44,065 bases of DNA from Pseudomonadota bacterium. GTDB lineage: Bacteria; Pseudomonadota; Alphaproteobacteria; Rhizobiales; Xanthobacteraceae. Of this stretch, positions 33,353 through 42,252 are shown in pieces (position 1 is the first letter of the stretch; each line of letters begins with the position of its first letter). Both the position numbers and the translations under genes were made by a program. Location of the stretch: NCBI GenBank assembly GCA_016195095.1, contig JACQAE010000231.1, positions 1-44,065 on the forward strand. The letters run 5' to 3'. Below the pieces are notes generated by a model. The model made no database searches, was not told the origin of the DNA, and worked only from the letters and a program-made list of their open reading frames with translations.

Positions 33353-34552
33353 TCATGACACGGCCGCGAGCGCGGCAAATCCACATTCAAGATCGGCGAT
33401 CAGGTCGGCCACATCCTCAAGCCCGACGTGGATGCGAATGGTGGGCCCGCCTGGCGCCCACCGCGTCGCGGTGCGAAAGGCGCCGCAATCGAATGGAATG
33501 GCGAGGCTCTCGTATCCTCCCCAGGACGCGCCGATCCCAAAAAGTGTGAGCGTATTGAGGAAGGCATGTGCTGCCGCCACCGGAACCGGCCGCAACACGA
33601 CGCTGAAAAGCCCGCTCGCGCCGGTGAAGTCACGCCGGAACAGCTCATGGCCCGGATGCGTCTCGAGCCCTGGATGCATGACGTGCAAGACTTCCGCGCG
33701 CGCCGCCAGCCAGCGGGCAATATACAGGCCGGATTCCTGATGGCGGGCAAGGCGCACGCTCATCGTGCGTAGGCCACGCAGCCCGAGATACAGATCATCG
33801 GGGCCGGCGCATAGGCCAAGCGCGCCGACGGTTTCCTTGACCCGCGGCCACACCCCGGAGTTTGCGCTCAGCGTTCCCAGCATTAAATCGGAATGGCCGC
33901 CGATATATTTGGTCGCCGCCTGGATCGACAGATCGACCCCTTTCGCCAATGCGTCGAAATAGAGCGGCGTCGCCCAGGTGTTGTCCATGATCACCACCGC
34001 GTCGCGCGCATGCGCGGCACGGGAAATGGCGGGGATGTCCTGTATTTCGAAGGAGAGCGAACCTGGCGATTCGACAAATACCGCACGCGTGTTCGGTCGC
34101 ATGAGACCGGCTACCGCGCCGCCGACGAGCGGGTCGTAATAGGTCGTGGATATGCCAAATCGTGGCAATACGCCGTCGCAAAATTTGCGCGTCGGCAGGT
34201 AGACGCTGTCAGTGACCAGGACATGGTCGCCGGCGTTCAACGTGGACAGAAGCGCGACCGTGACGGCAGCAAGCCCGGAGGGCACAAGCGCGACCCCCGC
34301 GCACAGCTTGCCTTCAATGGCGCGCAATGCCTCTTCGAACGCCTCCGATGTCGGCGTGCCGCGGCGCCCGTAAACATATCGCGCGCGGTGCGCGAGGAAG
34401 TCCTCGGCGGTCGGGTAAAGCACCGTTGAGGCGTGCACCACCGGTGGATTGACAAAGCCATGGAAAGACTGCGGATCGCGACCGCCGGTGACCAGCCGTG
34501 TATCCGGCCGCGTCGCGCCGATATCAGGCTCTTCGCCTCTGTTCTTGTTCAT
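33353..34552 (-). CDS. metC: Cystathionine beta-lyase
   Basis: PLP enzyme cleaving cystathionine to homocysteine, pyruvate and ammonia in methionine synthesis. The Cys/Met-metabolism fold is clear: YGRRGTPTSEAFEEALRAIEG, VPSGLAAVTVALLSTLNAGDHVL, SVYLPTRKFCDGVLPRFGI, MDNTWATPLYFDALAKGVDL. The PLP lysine is in QAATKYIGGHSDLMLGT. C-terminal part IRIHVGLEDVADLIADL is typical. 399 residues. It lies divergent from aapJ with a 466-base shared upstream region. A related sulfhydrylase or gamma-lyase activity cannot be excluded, but the residue pattern is closest to MetC. Confidence 0.94.
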   Translation of the reverse strand: MNKNRGEEPDIGATRPDTRLVTGGRDPQSFHGFVNPPVVHASTVLYPTAEDFLAHRARYVYGRRGTPTSEAFEEALRAIEGKLCAGVALVPSGLAAVTVALLSTLNAGDHVLVTDSVYLPTRKFCDGVLPRFGISTTYYDPLVGGAVAGLMRPNTRAVFVESPGSLSFEIQDIPAISRAAHARDAVVIMDNTWATPLYFDALAKGVDLSIQAATKYIGGHSDLMLGTLSANSGVWPRVKETVGALGLCAGPDDLYLGLRGLRTMSVRLARHQESGLYIARWLAARAEVLHVMHPGLETHPGHELFRRDFTGASGLFSVVLRPVPVAAAHAFLNTLTLFGIGASWGGYESLAIPFDCGAFRTATRWAPGGPTIRIHVGLEDVADLIADLECGFAALAAVS

Positions 34553-34622
34553 TGCCCCGGGTCTCGTGCCGCGCGGTCCTGCGCCGCATGGGATTAGCCG
34601 CTCGTCACATCGCGCTCAAGAG

Positions 34623-34653
34623 CATTTACCGCGCCATGGGAGGCGCGCGTCAA
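34623..34653 (-). promoter_or_regulatory. Candidate sigma-70 promoter for metC
   Basis: On the minus strand a -35-like TTGACG (34648-34653) is followed after 19 bases by a -10-like TAAATG (34623-34628), about 70 bases before metC. The spacing is longer than ideal, so this is a weak call. Confidence 0.3.
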
Positions 34654-34792
34654 CCCCTTGACCGTGAAGGGTGATCGTTCTGAAATGATGGCGTGCGGCA
34701 GGGCGGTGAAAATCCGAGCGTCTGGTTTCGTGCCAAGCGGCGATGGCCGCGAACACATTCAAAATTCGTCAAATCCGATGTTGCGGCCGAAT

Positions 34793-34862
34793 GCGCTCTA
34801 AACTAATAAGAACAGGGCATTTTTTTCGGCCGCACCGGTTCCGCCTCGCCTGGAAATGCGCC
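34793..34862. repeat. Diverged RIME-like repeat upstream of aapJ
   Basis: Read on the minus strand, GCGCATTTCCAGGCGAGGCGGAACCGGTGCGGCCGAAAAAAATGC ends with AGAGCGCATTCG; this repeats, with changes, the order GCATTTTC - GAAG - GGAACCGGTT - AAAA of the element at 1776. Arms are less regular here, so it is a relic. Confidence 0.5.
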
Positions 34863-35018
34863 AGAAATCGTGAACCTCCGGACTCCGACCCAGAATGCAG
34901 GACACAGCCGACCTTGCCATCAGCGACCTTTAAGCCGCCTGCCATTCGTGGAATCCGTCGTTCCCGGATGTGCCAACCGATCGCCGTTTCGCGAACGCCA
35001 GCCATAGGGTGCAGTCTC

Positions 35019-36035
35019 ATGAACCGCGTATTGACCTTGCTCGGGATCGCAGGAGCCGCCATTCTTATTACATCCGCGTCCATCGCGCAGACGCTCAACA
35101 CCGTGAAAACGCGCGGCTCCCTGAGCTGCGGCGCCAACGGGCAATTGCCCGGTTTCGGCCTGCCGGACGCGCAGGGAAATTGGAAGGGCTTCGACGTCGA
35201 TTATTGCCGCGCGCTTGCCGCCGCGGTCTTTGACGATCCCAACAAGGTCAAATTTGTCGCGCTAACCGCGAAGGATCGCTTTACGGCATTGCAGTCGGGT
35301 GATGTCGACGTGCTGGTACGCAACACGACCTGGACCAGTTCCCGCGACACGCAGCTTGGATTGAACGCGACCGGCGTCAATTATTTCGATGGCCAGGGAT
35401 TCATGGTGCGAAAGGCGTTGAAGGTCAATTCGGCGCTCGAGCTCAATGATGCGGCCATCTGCGTTCAGCAGGGCACGACGACCGAACTCAATCTCGGAGA
35501 TTATTTTCGTGCTAACCGGATGCGGTTCAAGACGGTGACGTTCGCCAGTGTCGACGAGGCTCTGGCCGCCTACGACAGCGGCCGCTGCGACGCGTACACG
35601 ACCGACGCATCCGGCCTCTATGGCGTTCGTCTAAAGCTCGCAAAGCCTGACGATCACATCGTTCTTCCCGAGATCATTTCCAAGGAGCCGCTCAGCCCGT
35701 TTGTTCGCCACGGCGACGACCAGTGGTTCGATATTGTTAAGTGGGCTCATTTTGCGCTCGTCAACGCGGAAGAGCTTGCGATCTCCAAGGCCAATGTGGA
35801 CGAGCAGATCAAATCCATTAATCCGGAAATCAAACGCCTGCTTGGCGCCGAAGGAAATTTTGGCGAGCAGCTTGGCCTGACCAAGGACTGGGTCTATCGG
35901 ATGGTCAAGCATTTGGGCAATTACGGCGAAATATTCGAACGAAACATCGGTCAAGGCTCACCGCTGAAGATTACGCGCGGCCTCAATTCTCTGTGGACCA
36001 AGGGTGGGCTCCAATACGGCATGCCGTTGCGCTGA
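35019..36035 (+). CDS. aapJ: General L-amino acid ABC transporter, substrate-binding protein AapJ
   Basis: Periplasmic binding protein of the rhizobial broad-range amino-acid uptake system. Signal peptide RVLTLLGIAGAAILITSASIAQ. Mature protein starts NTVKTRGSLSCGANGQLPGF, continues WKGFDVDYCRALAAAVFDDPNKVKFV, DVLVRNTTWTSSRDTQLGLN, FDGQGFMVRK, QQGTTTELNLGDYFR and ISKEPLSPFVRHGDDQWFDIVKW. The 338 residues match AapJ. ATG 35019 follows AGGGTG at about 8 bases; the in-frame sequence further upstream is the intergenic region. It is the first gene of aapJQMP, nine bases before aapQ. Confidence 0.96.
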   Translation: MNRVLTLLGIAGAAILITSASIAQTLNTVKTRGSLSCGANGQLPGFGLPDAQGNWKGFDVDYCRALAAAVFDDPNKVKFVALTAKDRFTALQSGDVDVLVRNTTWTSSRDTQLGLNATGVNYFDGQGFMVRKALKVNSALELNDAAICVQQGTTTELNLGDYFRANRMRFKTVTFASVDEALAAYDSGRCDAYTTDASGLYGVRLKLAKPDDHIVLPEIISKEPLSPFVRHGDDQWFDIVKWAHFALVNAEELAISKANVDEQIKSINPEIKRLLGAEGNFGEQLGLTKDWVYRMVKHLGNYGEIFERNIGQGSPLKITRGLNSLWTKGGLQYGMPLR

Positions 36036-36044
36036 GCCGGCGCG

Positions 36045-37232
36045 ATGAGCCGCGTTTCCGGCCGCGACCGGCCGCAGATTTCGCTGCTCTTCGACCCGAA
36101 GGTTCGCAGCGTCATATACCAGGCGGTCCTCCTCGGCTTGGTCGGATTGGTGGTCTACGCGGCGGCGTCAAACGCCATCGATAATCTTGCGCGCGCGAAG
36201 ATCGCGTCGGGTTTTGCCTTCTGGAACCACACGGCCGGATTTGAAATCAGCCAGACGTTGATTGCGTACTCGTCGCAGTCCTCCACTTATGGGCGCGCGT
36301 TTTGGGTCGGGCTGCTGAATACGTTGCTGGTCGCGGGCCTTGGGATTGCGTTTGCGACGATCATTGGGTTCATTGTCGGCATTGCGCGATTATCGAGCAA
36401 TTGGCTCGTGGCCCGGCTGGCGGGATTCTACGTCGAAAGCGTCCGCATTCTGCCGCTGCTGCTGCAACTTCTGTTTTGGTACAATGCCGTCTTGAAAGCG
36501 CTGCCCGAATTGCGCGACAGCGTCGTGCTGCCGTTCGGCGGCTATCTCAACAATCGCGGCCTGTTCCTGCCTCGACTGGACGTGGCGCCGGGCTTTGACC
36601 TGGTGCTGGCGGCGCTGGTGATCGCCGGCATCGGCGCGGTTGCCTTACGTTTGTTTTCGCGCGTCCATCAGCGTCGTACCGGCCGGCGGCTGCCGGTGGT
36701 GACGGTAACGCTCGTGCTCATTCTCACAATTCCGGCGCTCGTGTTTCTGGCGGCGGGGGCGCCGGTGACCGTTCGCTATCCGCAGGTGGGCCGCTTCAAC
36801 ATCAGCGGTGGCATCGAGATCCTCCCGGAATTCGTAGCCCTGCTGGTCGGCCTTTCAATTTACACCGCCGCGTTCATCGCGGAGGTGGTTCGTGCCGGCA
36901 TCGTCGCGGTATCGCGCGGCCAGATGGAGGCGGCGCAGGCGCTCGGACTGCGGCGCGGATTGGCCCTGCGCCTTGTCGTCATTCCGCAGGCGATGCGCGT
37001 GATCATACCGCCGCTGACCAATCAATACCTCAACCTGACCAAAAACTCGTCGCTTGCGGTTGCCATAGGCTACCCCGATTTCGTGCAGATTTTCACCGGA
37101 ACGGTTCTCAACCAAACGGGGCAGGCCATCGAGGTCGTGGCGCTGACGATGGCCGTCTATCTGACGATCAGCCTCGGCACGTCGTTTCTGCTCAACCTTT
37201 ACAATGCGCGCGTGGCGCTGGTGGAAAGATGA
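36045..37232 (+). CDS. aapQ: General L-amino acid ABC transporter permease AapQ
   Basis: One of the two inner-membrane subunits of the Aap system, 395 residues with about eight helices. The N-terminal transmembrane part includes SQSSTYGRAFWVGLLNTLLVAGLGIAFATIIGFIVGIARLS, and a large insert (about residues 150-260) typical of AapQ separates it from the C-terminal permease module. The EAA loop contacting AapP reads EAAQALGLRRGLALRLVVIPQAMRVIIPPLTNQYL. It starts nine bases after aapJ and overlaps aapM by ATGA. Confidence 0.95.
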   Translation: MSRVSGRDRPQISLLFDPKVRSVIYQAVLLGLVGLVVYAAASNAIDNLARAKIASGFAFWNHTAGFEISQTLIAYSSQSSTYGRAFWVGLLNTLLVAGLGIAFATIIGFIVGIARLSSNWLVARLAGFYVESVRILPLLLQLLFWYNAVLKALPELRDSVVLPFGGYLNNRGLFLPRLDVAPGFDLVLAALVIAGIGAVALRLFSRVHQRRTGRRLPVVTVTLVLILTIPALVFLAAGAPVTVRYPQVGRFNISGGIEILPEFVALLVGLSIYTAAFIAEVVRAGIVAVSRGQMEAAQALGLRRGLALRLVVIPQAMRVIIPPLTNQYLNLTKNSSLAVAIGYPDFVQIFTGTVLNQTGQAIEVVALTMAVYLTISLGTSFLLNLYNARVALVER

Positions 37233-38404
37233 GCCACTCCACCGTTTCAGGCGGCGCGCGGGGCGGCGGTATTGGGGCCTTTGTCCGTGACGAGCGCGCG
37301 CCCGCGCTGCCGGCGCCCGCGGCCACGATCGGCGGCTTCGGATGGCTACGCGCCAACTTGTTTTCGACGCCGTTCAACGCACTGCTAACTCTGGCGACCG
37401 TGGCGTTGGCGCTGCTGATAATCCCGCCGCTGGTGCGGTTTTTGATTATCGATGCGGTTTGGGAAGGCGCCGATCGCGACGCCTGCCTGGTGAGCGAGGC
37501 GCGGCCGGTTGTCGGCGCGTGCTGGGCATTTGCACGCGATCGCCTGGCATATTTCGTCTATGGGTCGTTTCCGATCCCCGAGCGGTGGCGGGTCGATGTG
37601 TTCTTCGTGTTTTTGGCGCTGTCCATCATCTGGATCTTGCGGATCGACGCGCCAAGACGCGATCTTGCGGCATGGAATTTTTTTGTCGTTTTGCCGAGCG
37701 TTTCGATCGTCTTGCTGAGCGGCGCCAAGCTCATCGGTCTTGCCCCCGTCGATACCACATTGTGGGGTGGCGTCCTGGTGACCATCGTCGTCGCATCGGT
37801 GGGGATCGTGGTATCGCTGCCGCTTGGCGTCCTCTTGGCGCTCGGGCGGCGCTCCACCATGCCGGCGGTGCGTCTTGTCTGCACGCTGTTCATCGAAATC
37901 GTGCGCGGCGTGCCGCTGATTACGGTCCTGTTCATGGCGAGCGTCATGTTACCTTTGTTCGTGCCGCCAGTGTGGACCCCCGACAAGCTTATCCGCGCGC
38001 TTGTCGGCATCGCATTATTCGCCTCCGCCTATATGGCGGAAGTCGTGCGCGCCGGCCTGCAAGCAGTCGCGCGCGGGCAATACGAGGCGGCGGCGGCGGT
38101 GGGCCTGGGCTACTGGCAATTAATGCGCTTTATCGTGCTGCCACAGGCGCTGCGCGTCACCATTCCCAACATCGTCAACAGCTACATCGCCCTGTTCAAG
38201 GACACGACGCTTGTGTTCATCGTGGGCATCTTCGACCTTCTCAAGACGATCGAGGTGGCCCGCGCCGACCCACAATGGGCGACGCCGGTCACCAGCACGA
38301 CCGGTTATGCCATCGCGGCCATATTCTACCTGACATTCTGCTACATGATGACCCGCTACGCGATGCGCGTCGAGCGTCGGCTCGGTGTCGGTCTGGGGCG
38401 CTGA
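37229..38404 (+). CDS. aapM: General L-amino acid ABC transporter permease AapM
   Basis: The second permease of the Aap system, 391 residues. Features are a glycine-rich N-terminus, helices around LFSTPFNALLTLATVALALLIIPPLVRF and VSLPLGVLLALGRRS, and the C-terminal EAA loop YEAAAAVGLGYWQLMRFIVLPQALRVTIPNIVNSYIALFKDT. The ATG at 37229 overlaps the aapQ stop and the stop is 13 bases before aapP. Pairing with AapQ as a heterodimer is family knowledge. Confidence 0.95.
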   Translation: MSHSTVSGGARGGGIGAFVRDERAPALPAPAATIGGFGWLRANLFSTPFNALLTLATVALALLIIPPLVRFLIIDAVWEGADRDACLVSEARPVVGACWAFARDRLAYFVYGSFPIPERWRVDVFFVFLALSIIWILRIDAPRRDLAAWNFFVVLPSVSIVLLSGAKLIGLAPVDTTLWGGVLVTIVVASVGIVVSLPLGVLLALGRRSTMPAVRLVCTLFIEIVRGVPLITVLFMASVMLPLFVPPVWTPDKLIRALVGIALFASAYMAEVVRAGLQAVARGQYEAAAAVGLGYWQLMRFIVLPQALRVTIPNIVNSYIALFKDTTLVFIVGIFDLLKTIEVARADPQWATPVTSTTGYAIAAIFYLTFCYMMTRYAMRVERRLGVGLGR

Positions 38405-38417
38405 ACGGGATTAGGGA

Positions 38418-39203
38418 ATGATCAAGGACGTATCAAACGCACCCGCTTTGCGCGAGGAGTCGGAGCAGCGCCCGGTCGCGGTCGAGCTGATCGGCGTGAA
38501 CAAGTGGTTCGGGAAGTTTCACGTGCTTCGCGACGTTAACTTGTGTGTGACGAGCGGCGAGCGCATTGTTATTTGTGGCCCATCGGGTTCCGGCAAATCG
38601 ACATTGATTCGCTGCATTAACGCGCTGGAGGAACATGAGCAGGGCCGCGTTATCGTCGCGGGAGTGGAACTGTCACAGGATCTCAAGCGCATCGACGAAG
38701 TGCGCCGCGAGACCGGCATGGTCTTCCAGCAATTCAACCTGTTCCCGCATCTGACAATTCTTGAAAACTGCACCCTGGCACCGATCTGGGTTCGCCGCCG
38801 TCCGGCGCGCGAAGCCGAGGACTTGGCGCGGCAAATCCTGGCCAAGGTGAAAATACCCGAGCAGGCCGACAAGTATCCCGGTCAGCTGTCAGGCGGCCAG
38901 CAGCAACGCGTGGCCATCGCCCGCGCGCTGTGTATGCAGCCCAAGATCATGCTGTTCGACGAGCCGACATCGGCGCTCGACCCGGAGATGGTGAAGGAGG
39001 TTCTCGACACGATGGTGGAATTGGCGATGGAGGGCATGACCATGCTGGTTGTTACCCATGAAATGGGATTTGCCCGCCAGGTTGCCGACCGCGTTGTCTT
39101 TATGGACGAGGGCCAGATTGTCGAAATGGCGGCGCCAGACCGCTTTTTTGATAATCCCCAGCACGAGCGCACGAAGCAATTTCTTGGCCAGATTCTGCGT
39201 TGA
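38418..39203 (+). CDS. aapP: General L-amino acid ABC transporter ATPase AapP
   Basis: The ATP-hydrolysing subunit, 261 residues. Walker [11 protein letters not shown]-loop [18 protein letters not shown], signature [15 protein letters not shown], Walker [17 protein letters not shown] and the H-loop [16 protein letters not shown] are all intact. It closes the aapJQMP operon; no clear terminator is seen in the 120 bases after it. Confidence 0.97.
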   Translation: MIKDVSNAPALREESEQRPVAVELIGVNKWFGKFHVLRDVNLCVTSGERIVICGPSGSGKSTLIRCINALEEHEQGRVIVAGVELSQDLKRIDEVRRETGMVFQQFNLFPHLTILENCTLAPIWVRRRPAREAEDLARQILAKVKIPEQADKYPGQLSGGQQQRVAIARALCMQPKIMLFDEPTSALDPEMVKEVLDTMVELAMEGMTMLVVTHEMGFARQVADRVVFMDEGQIVEMAAPDRFFDNPQHERTKQFLGQILR

Positions 39204-39323
39204 TTTCTTAGGTGCGGCACCCTGACGAACGATCGCGCGAACGCGCCTGATACGGGTCACAAGCAGCGCAGCGGATCCGCCACCTGCCCGATGCCTCGAG
39301 CCACGTGGGTGGTCGCTTGCACC

Positions 39324-40193
39324 CTATCGCGGTCCGGTGACAACTGGCAGGTCGCTGCGCGCACCCCATTCCGACCAGGAGCCGTCGTAAACCGCTGCCC
39401 GCGGATGCGCGAGCGCGTCGAGCGCAAAAGTCAAGATCGCGGCGGTCACGCCCGATCCGCAGGTCGTTATGACGGGGATGTCAAGGTTCACACCAGCGGT
39501 GCGAAAGGCTGCCGCGATCTCATCGGCGGGAGCCAACCGACCGTTCTCGAGGACGGATTGGAACGGCACGTTAAGCGCGCCCGGCATGTGGCCACTGCGC
39601 AGGCCGGGGCGTGCCTCCGGCGCCTCGCCGCGGAAACGATCCGCTGCGCGCGCGTCGACGACCTGTGCCGTGCCTGAGGCGAGAGCCTTTTGGACATCGG
39701 AGGAGGATGCAACGAGCGCGTGGTTCATTCGCGCGGTGAAATGCCGCGGTCGACGCGAAACACTGCCGGCCTCCAATGGCCGGCCTTGCGCCGTCCATAG
39801 CGGCAGGCCACCGTCCAGTACATAAACCTGCACGGCTCCGAACACGCGAAACATCCACCACACGCGCGCCGCGCCATAAAGGCCCATCCCGTCATAGACG
39901 ACGATGGTCTGGCCGTCCCCAATACCAAGCTTGCGCATATCGGAGGCAAATTGTTCGGGGGTGGGGACCATGTGCGGCAGCGGGTTGGTATGGTCCTTGA
40001 TCGCATCGATATCAAAAAAAACGGCGCCCGGAATGTGTCCGGCAAGATATTCGGCCTGGGCGTCGCGTTTGGTGGCGGCGAGATAATAGGAGCCGTCGAC
40101 AACGACCAGGTCGGGGGCGTCAAGCCGGGCGGCGAGCCATTCGGTGGAGACAAGCCAGCGGCTGGCGGGAACAAGCGGAATTTTGTGGGTCAT
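39324..40193 (-). CDS. sseA: 3-mercaptopyruvate sulfurtransferase (two-rhodanese-domain)
   Basis: Moves sulfur from 3-mercaptopyruvate or thiosulfate to a thiol acceptor or cyanide. Two rhodanese domains: the inactive N-terminal one is APDLVVVDGSYYLAATKRDAQAEYLAGHIPGAVFFDID, and the active one ends with the persulfide Cys in VITTCGSGVTAAI, with the CGSGVT loop that marks mercaptopyruvate rather than thiosulfate enzymes. The 289 residues fit the family. It is the third gene of a minus-strand run with cysK and alaX, 134 bases after alaX. Confidence 0.94.
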   Translation of the reverse strand: MTHKIPLVPASRWLVSTEWLAARLDAPDLVVVDGSYYLAATKRDAQAEYLAGHIPGAVFFDIDAIKDHTNPLPHMVPTPEQFASDMRKLGIGDGQTIVVYDGMGLYGAARVWWMFRVFGAVQVYVLDGGLPLWTAQGRPLEAGSVSRRPRHFTARMNHALVASSSDVQKALASGTAQVVDARAADRFRGEAPEARPGLRSGHMPGALNVPFQSVLENGRLAPADEIAAAFRTAGVNLDIPVITTCGSGVTAAILTFALDALAHPRAAVYDGSWSEWGARSDLPVVTGPR

Positions 40194-40327
40194 TGGCGGC
40201 GCTCGCTACGATTGGTTCGGGGTAATGGCGCAATCCGTCGAGGCGTTGGCGGCCGGCGCGAATTGTACATTTGGACGACGCCGTCAACCAAGATCATTGC
40301 AAAACCGCCTCGCCCACGCGCCGGGCA

Positions 40328-41047
40328 TCAGGCAAAGGCGACGCGGACGCGGCGGTTGATCTTGCCCTTCTTTTCCACTTGTGTCGCGCGGACGGTTCCG
40401 ATCTCGCGTGTCGTGCGCACATGGGTGCCGCCACAGGGCTGCAAATCGATACCGAGAATTTCGACCAGCCGAACGCGGCCGGTCCCCATTGGCGGCTTGA
40501 CCGACATCGTCTTGATGAGACCTGGGTTGGCCACGAGCTCGGCATCCGTGATCCAGCGCGCGCATACCGGTGAATCGCTCGCGATCATGCGCTTAATGCG
40601 TTCGCTGATTTCGTCCTTGTCGAGGCCGGCCTCGGGAATATCGAAATCAAGCCGGCCCTCGTTGGCGCCGACCGACCCGCCGGTGACCGGGTAGGGGAGA
40701 ACTGCCGACAATAAGTGCAGTGCCGTGTGCATGCGCATGTACCGGTAGCGCTGTTCCCAGTCGATGAGCGCATGAACTGGATCACCGACGGTAAGCCTTG
40801 TCGAACCGGCGTCCGCGGCGATATGGGCAATCTCGCTCTTATCGGCATCGCAATAGGCGGCCGTCGAAATCAGGACGGCGTCGCCGGAGCGTGTGGTGAG
40901 GACGCCGCTATCGCCGGGCTGGCCCCCCGACGTCGCGTAGAAGACGGTGCGGTCAAGAACGATGCCGCCGGTATCGGTGATGGCGGTCACCGTCGCGCTA
41001 CACTCCTTTAGGTAGGCGTCTTCGCGAAACAGCAGGTCACTGGCCAT
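40328..41047 (-). CDS. Alanyl-tRNA editing protein (AlaX)
   Basis: Stand-alone editing domain that clears mischarged Ser- or Gly-tRNA(Ala). It has the four zinc-ligand signatures: HTALHLLSAVL (HxxxH) and, near the C-terminus, CGGTHVRTTREIG (CxxxH). The GGxxxxDxG-type block is FYATSGGQPGDSGVL. At 239 residues it is of the AlaX-M size. ATG 41047 follows the cysK stop by 13 bases, so it is probably in one transcript with cysK and sseA. Reading further upstream in frame enters cysK and is unneeded. The pairing with cysteine and serine metabolism suggests a link to amino-acid mischarging, which is inference. Confidence 0.92.
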   Translation of the reverse strand: MASDLLFREDAYLKECSATVTAITDTGGIVLDRTVFYATSGGQPGDSGVLTTRSGDAVLISTAAYCDADKSEIAHIAADAGSTRLTVGDPVHALIDWEQRYRYMRMHTALHLLSAVLPYPVTGGSVGANEGRLDFDIPEAGLDKDEISERIKRMIASDSPVCARWITDAELVANPGLIKTMSVKPPMGTGRVRLVEILGIDLQPCGGTHVRTTREIGTVRATQVEKKGKINRRVRVAFA

Positions 41048-41060
41048 GGCATGCGCAATG

Positions 41061-42113
41061 TTAGTTTTTTTCACGCGCCTTCTCGAAAGGCACGTCGATC
41101 TGTGAATTGCGGACCAACCATGCGGGAACAGGCAGTCCTTTTTCGCGCAGGAAGGCCGGGTTGAATAGTTTTGTCTGGTAGCGGGTACCATAGTCGCACA
41201 AGACAGTCACGATCGTGTGACCCGCGCCAAGCTCGCGCGCCAGCCGAATGGCACCGGCGACGTTGATGCCCGACGATCCGCCGAGACAGAGGCCTTCGTG
41301 CTCAAGCAAGTCGAAGATAACCGGGATCGCCTCATCGTCAGGAACAATGTAGGGCCTGTCGACCTTGATATCCGCGATAATCGGCGTCACGCGGCCGAGC
41401 CCGATTCCTTCCGTCACGGAACCACCTGGCGATGGCTTGGCCTCGCCATTGGCAAAAAGATTGTACATCGCCGCGCCCTTTGGGTCGGCGAGGCCAACGA
41501 CAATGTCCTTTTTCTTCTCGCGCAGGAAACTCGAAACGCCGGCGATCGTGCCACCGGTTCCGACCGCGCAAATGAACGCGTCAATACGCCCCTGCGTCTG
41601 ATCCCAGATTTCCGGGCCGGTCGAGACGTAATGCGCCTTGCGGTTGTCGAGATTGTTCCATTGGTCGGCAAACAGCACGCCGTTCTTTTCGCGCCCACGG
41701 AGATTCTCCGCCAATCGTCGCGCGATATGTTGATAGTTATTTGGATTGCCAAAGGGCGCCGCAGGTACCTCAACCAGTTCGGCGCCGCACAGGCGCAACA
41801 TGTCCTTTTTTTCCTGGCTTTGCGTGTCGGGAATAACGATGATGGTCCGATAGCCGCGCACGTTGGCGATCAAGGCAAGCCCGATCCCGGTGTTGCCCGC
41901 CGTGCCTTCGACGATCAACCCACCCGGCTTGATTTCGCCGCGCGTCTCGGCCTCCAGGATAATCTGCCGCGCCGCGCGGTCCTTTACCGATTGGCCGGGA
42001 TTCATGAACTCGGCCTTGCCGAGTATCGTGCATCCGGTGGCCGCCGACGCGCGCTCGAGCTTGATGAGCGGGGTGCGGCCGATCGCCTCGATTATTCCGT
42101 TGCAAATCCGCAT
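41061..42113 (-). CDS. cysK: Cysteine synthase (O-acetylserine sulfhydrylase)
   Basis: PLP enzyme making cysteine from O-acetylserine and sulfide. The PLP lysine is Lys44 in NPGQSVKDRAARQ, followed by EGTAGNTGIGLALIANVRGY (asparagine loop), GTGGTIAGVSSFLREKK (phosphate cradle) and LGGSSGINVAGAIRLARELG. The 350-residue form with the VSTGPEIWDQTQGRIDAF region and extra C-terminal residues (VPAWLVRNSQIDVPFEKAREKN) is a longer CysK type common in alphaproteobacteria. ATG 42113 opens the conserved RICNGIIEAIGRTPLIKL; the frame upstream runs into non-conserved sequence and the start region of the cfa gene. It leads the cysK-alaX-sseA run. Confidence 0.93.
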   Translation of the reverse strand: MRICNGIIEAIGRTPLIKLERASAATGCTILGKAEFMNPGQSVKDRAARQIILEAETRGEIKPGGLIVEGTAGNTGIGLALIANVRGYRTIIVIPDTQSQEKKDMLRLCGAELVEVPAAPFGNPNNYQHIARRLAENLRGREKNGVLFADQWNNLDNRKAHYVSTGPEIWDQTQGRIDAFICAVGTGGTIAGVSSFLREKKKDIVVGLADPKGAAMYNLFANGEAKPSPGGSVTEGIGLGRVTPIIADIKVDRPYIVPDDEAIPVIFDLLEHEGLCLGGSSGINVAGAIRLARELGAGHTIVTVLCDYGTRYQTKLFNPAFLREKGLPVPAWLVRNSQIDVPFEKAREKN

Positions 42114-42252
42114 GGGCCGGTCCGATTGCGCGTTGCCGGTTGAAGGAGGCGCGAAACTAGCGGGGATATTGCGGCGCGGCAAGCACGTGGCCGCCGATGC
42201 GTGCCGGATACACGCGGAAACTCCGGCACACGGGCGGACCAAGCTTGGCGGT

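Larger units (their letters stand above)
34553..35018. other. 466-base metC / aapJ divergent region
   Basis: This gap must hold the control of metC (minus) and the aap operon (plus). It contains a possible sigma-70 promoter toward metC, a diverged RIME-like repeat, and AAACTAATAAGAACAGGG that could be part of an aap promoter. No riboswitch was recognised. Confidence 0.45.

Noticed and set aside
34700-34740. Cobalamin- or SAM-riboswitch-like pattern (GGTGAAAATCC) upstream of metC and aapJ
   Set aside because: Only one short block matches; the conserved GCCCCCGCAACTG region of a B12 switch and the pseudoknot pattern of SAM-II are absent.
34743-35018. N-terminal extension of AapJ
   Set aside because: The upstream part of the frame is Arg/Pro-rich, covers a repeat relic, and precedes a normal signal peptide at 35019.
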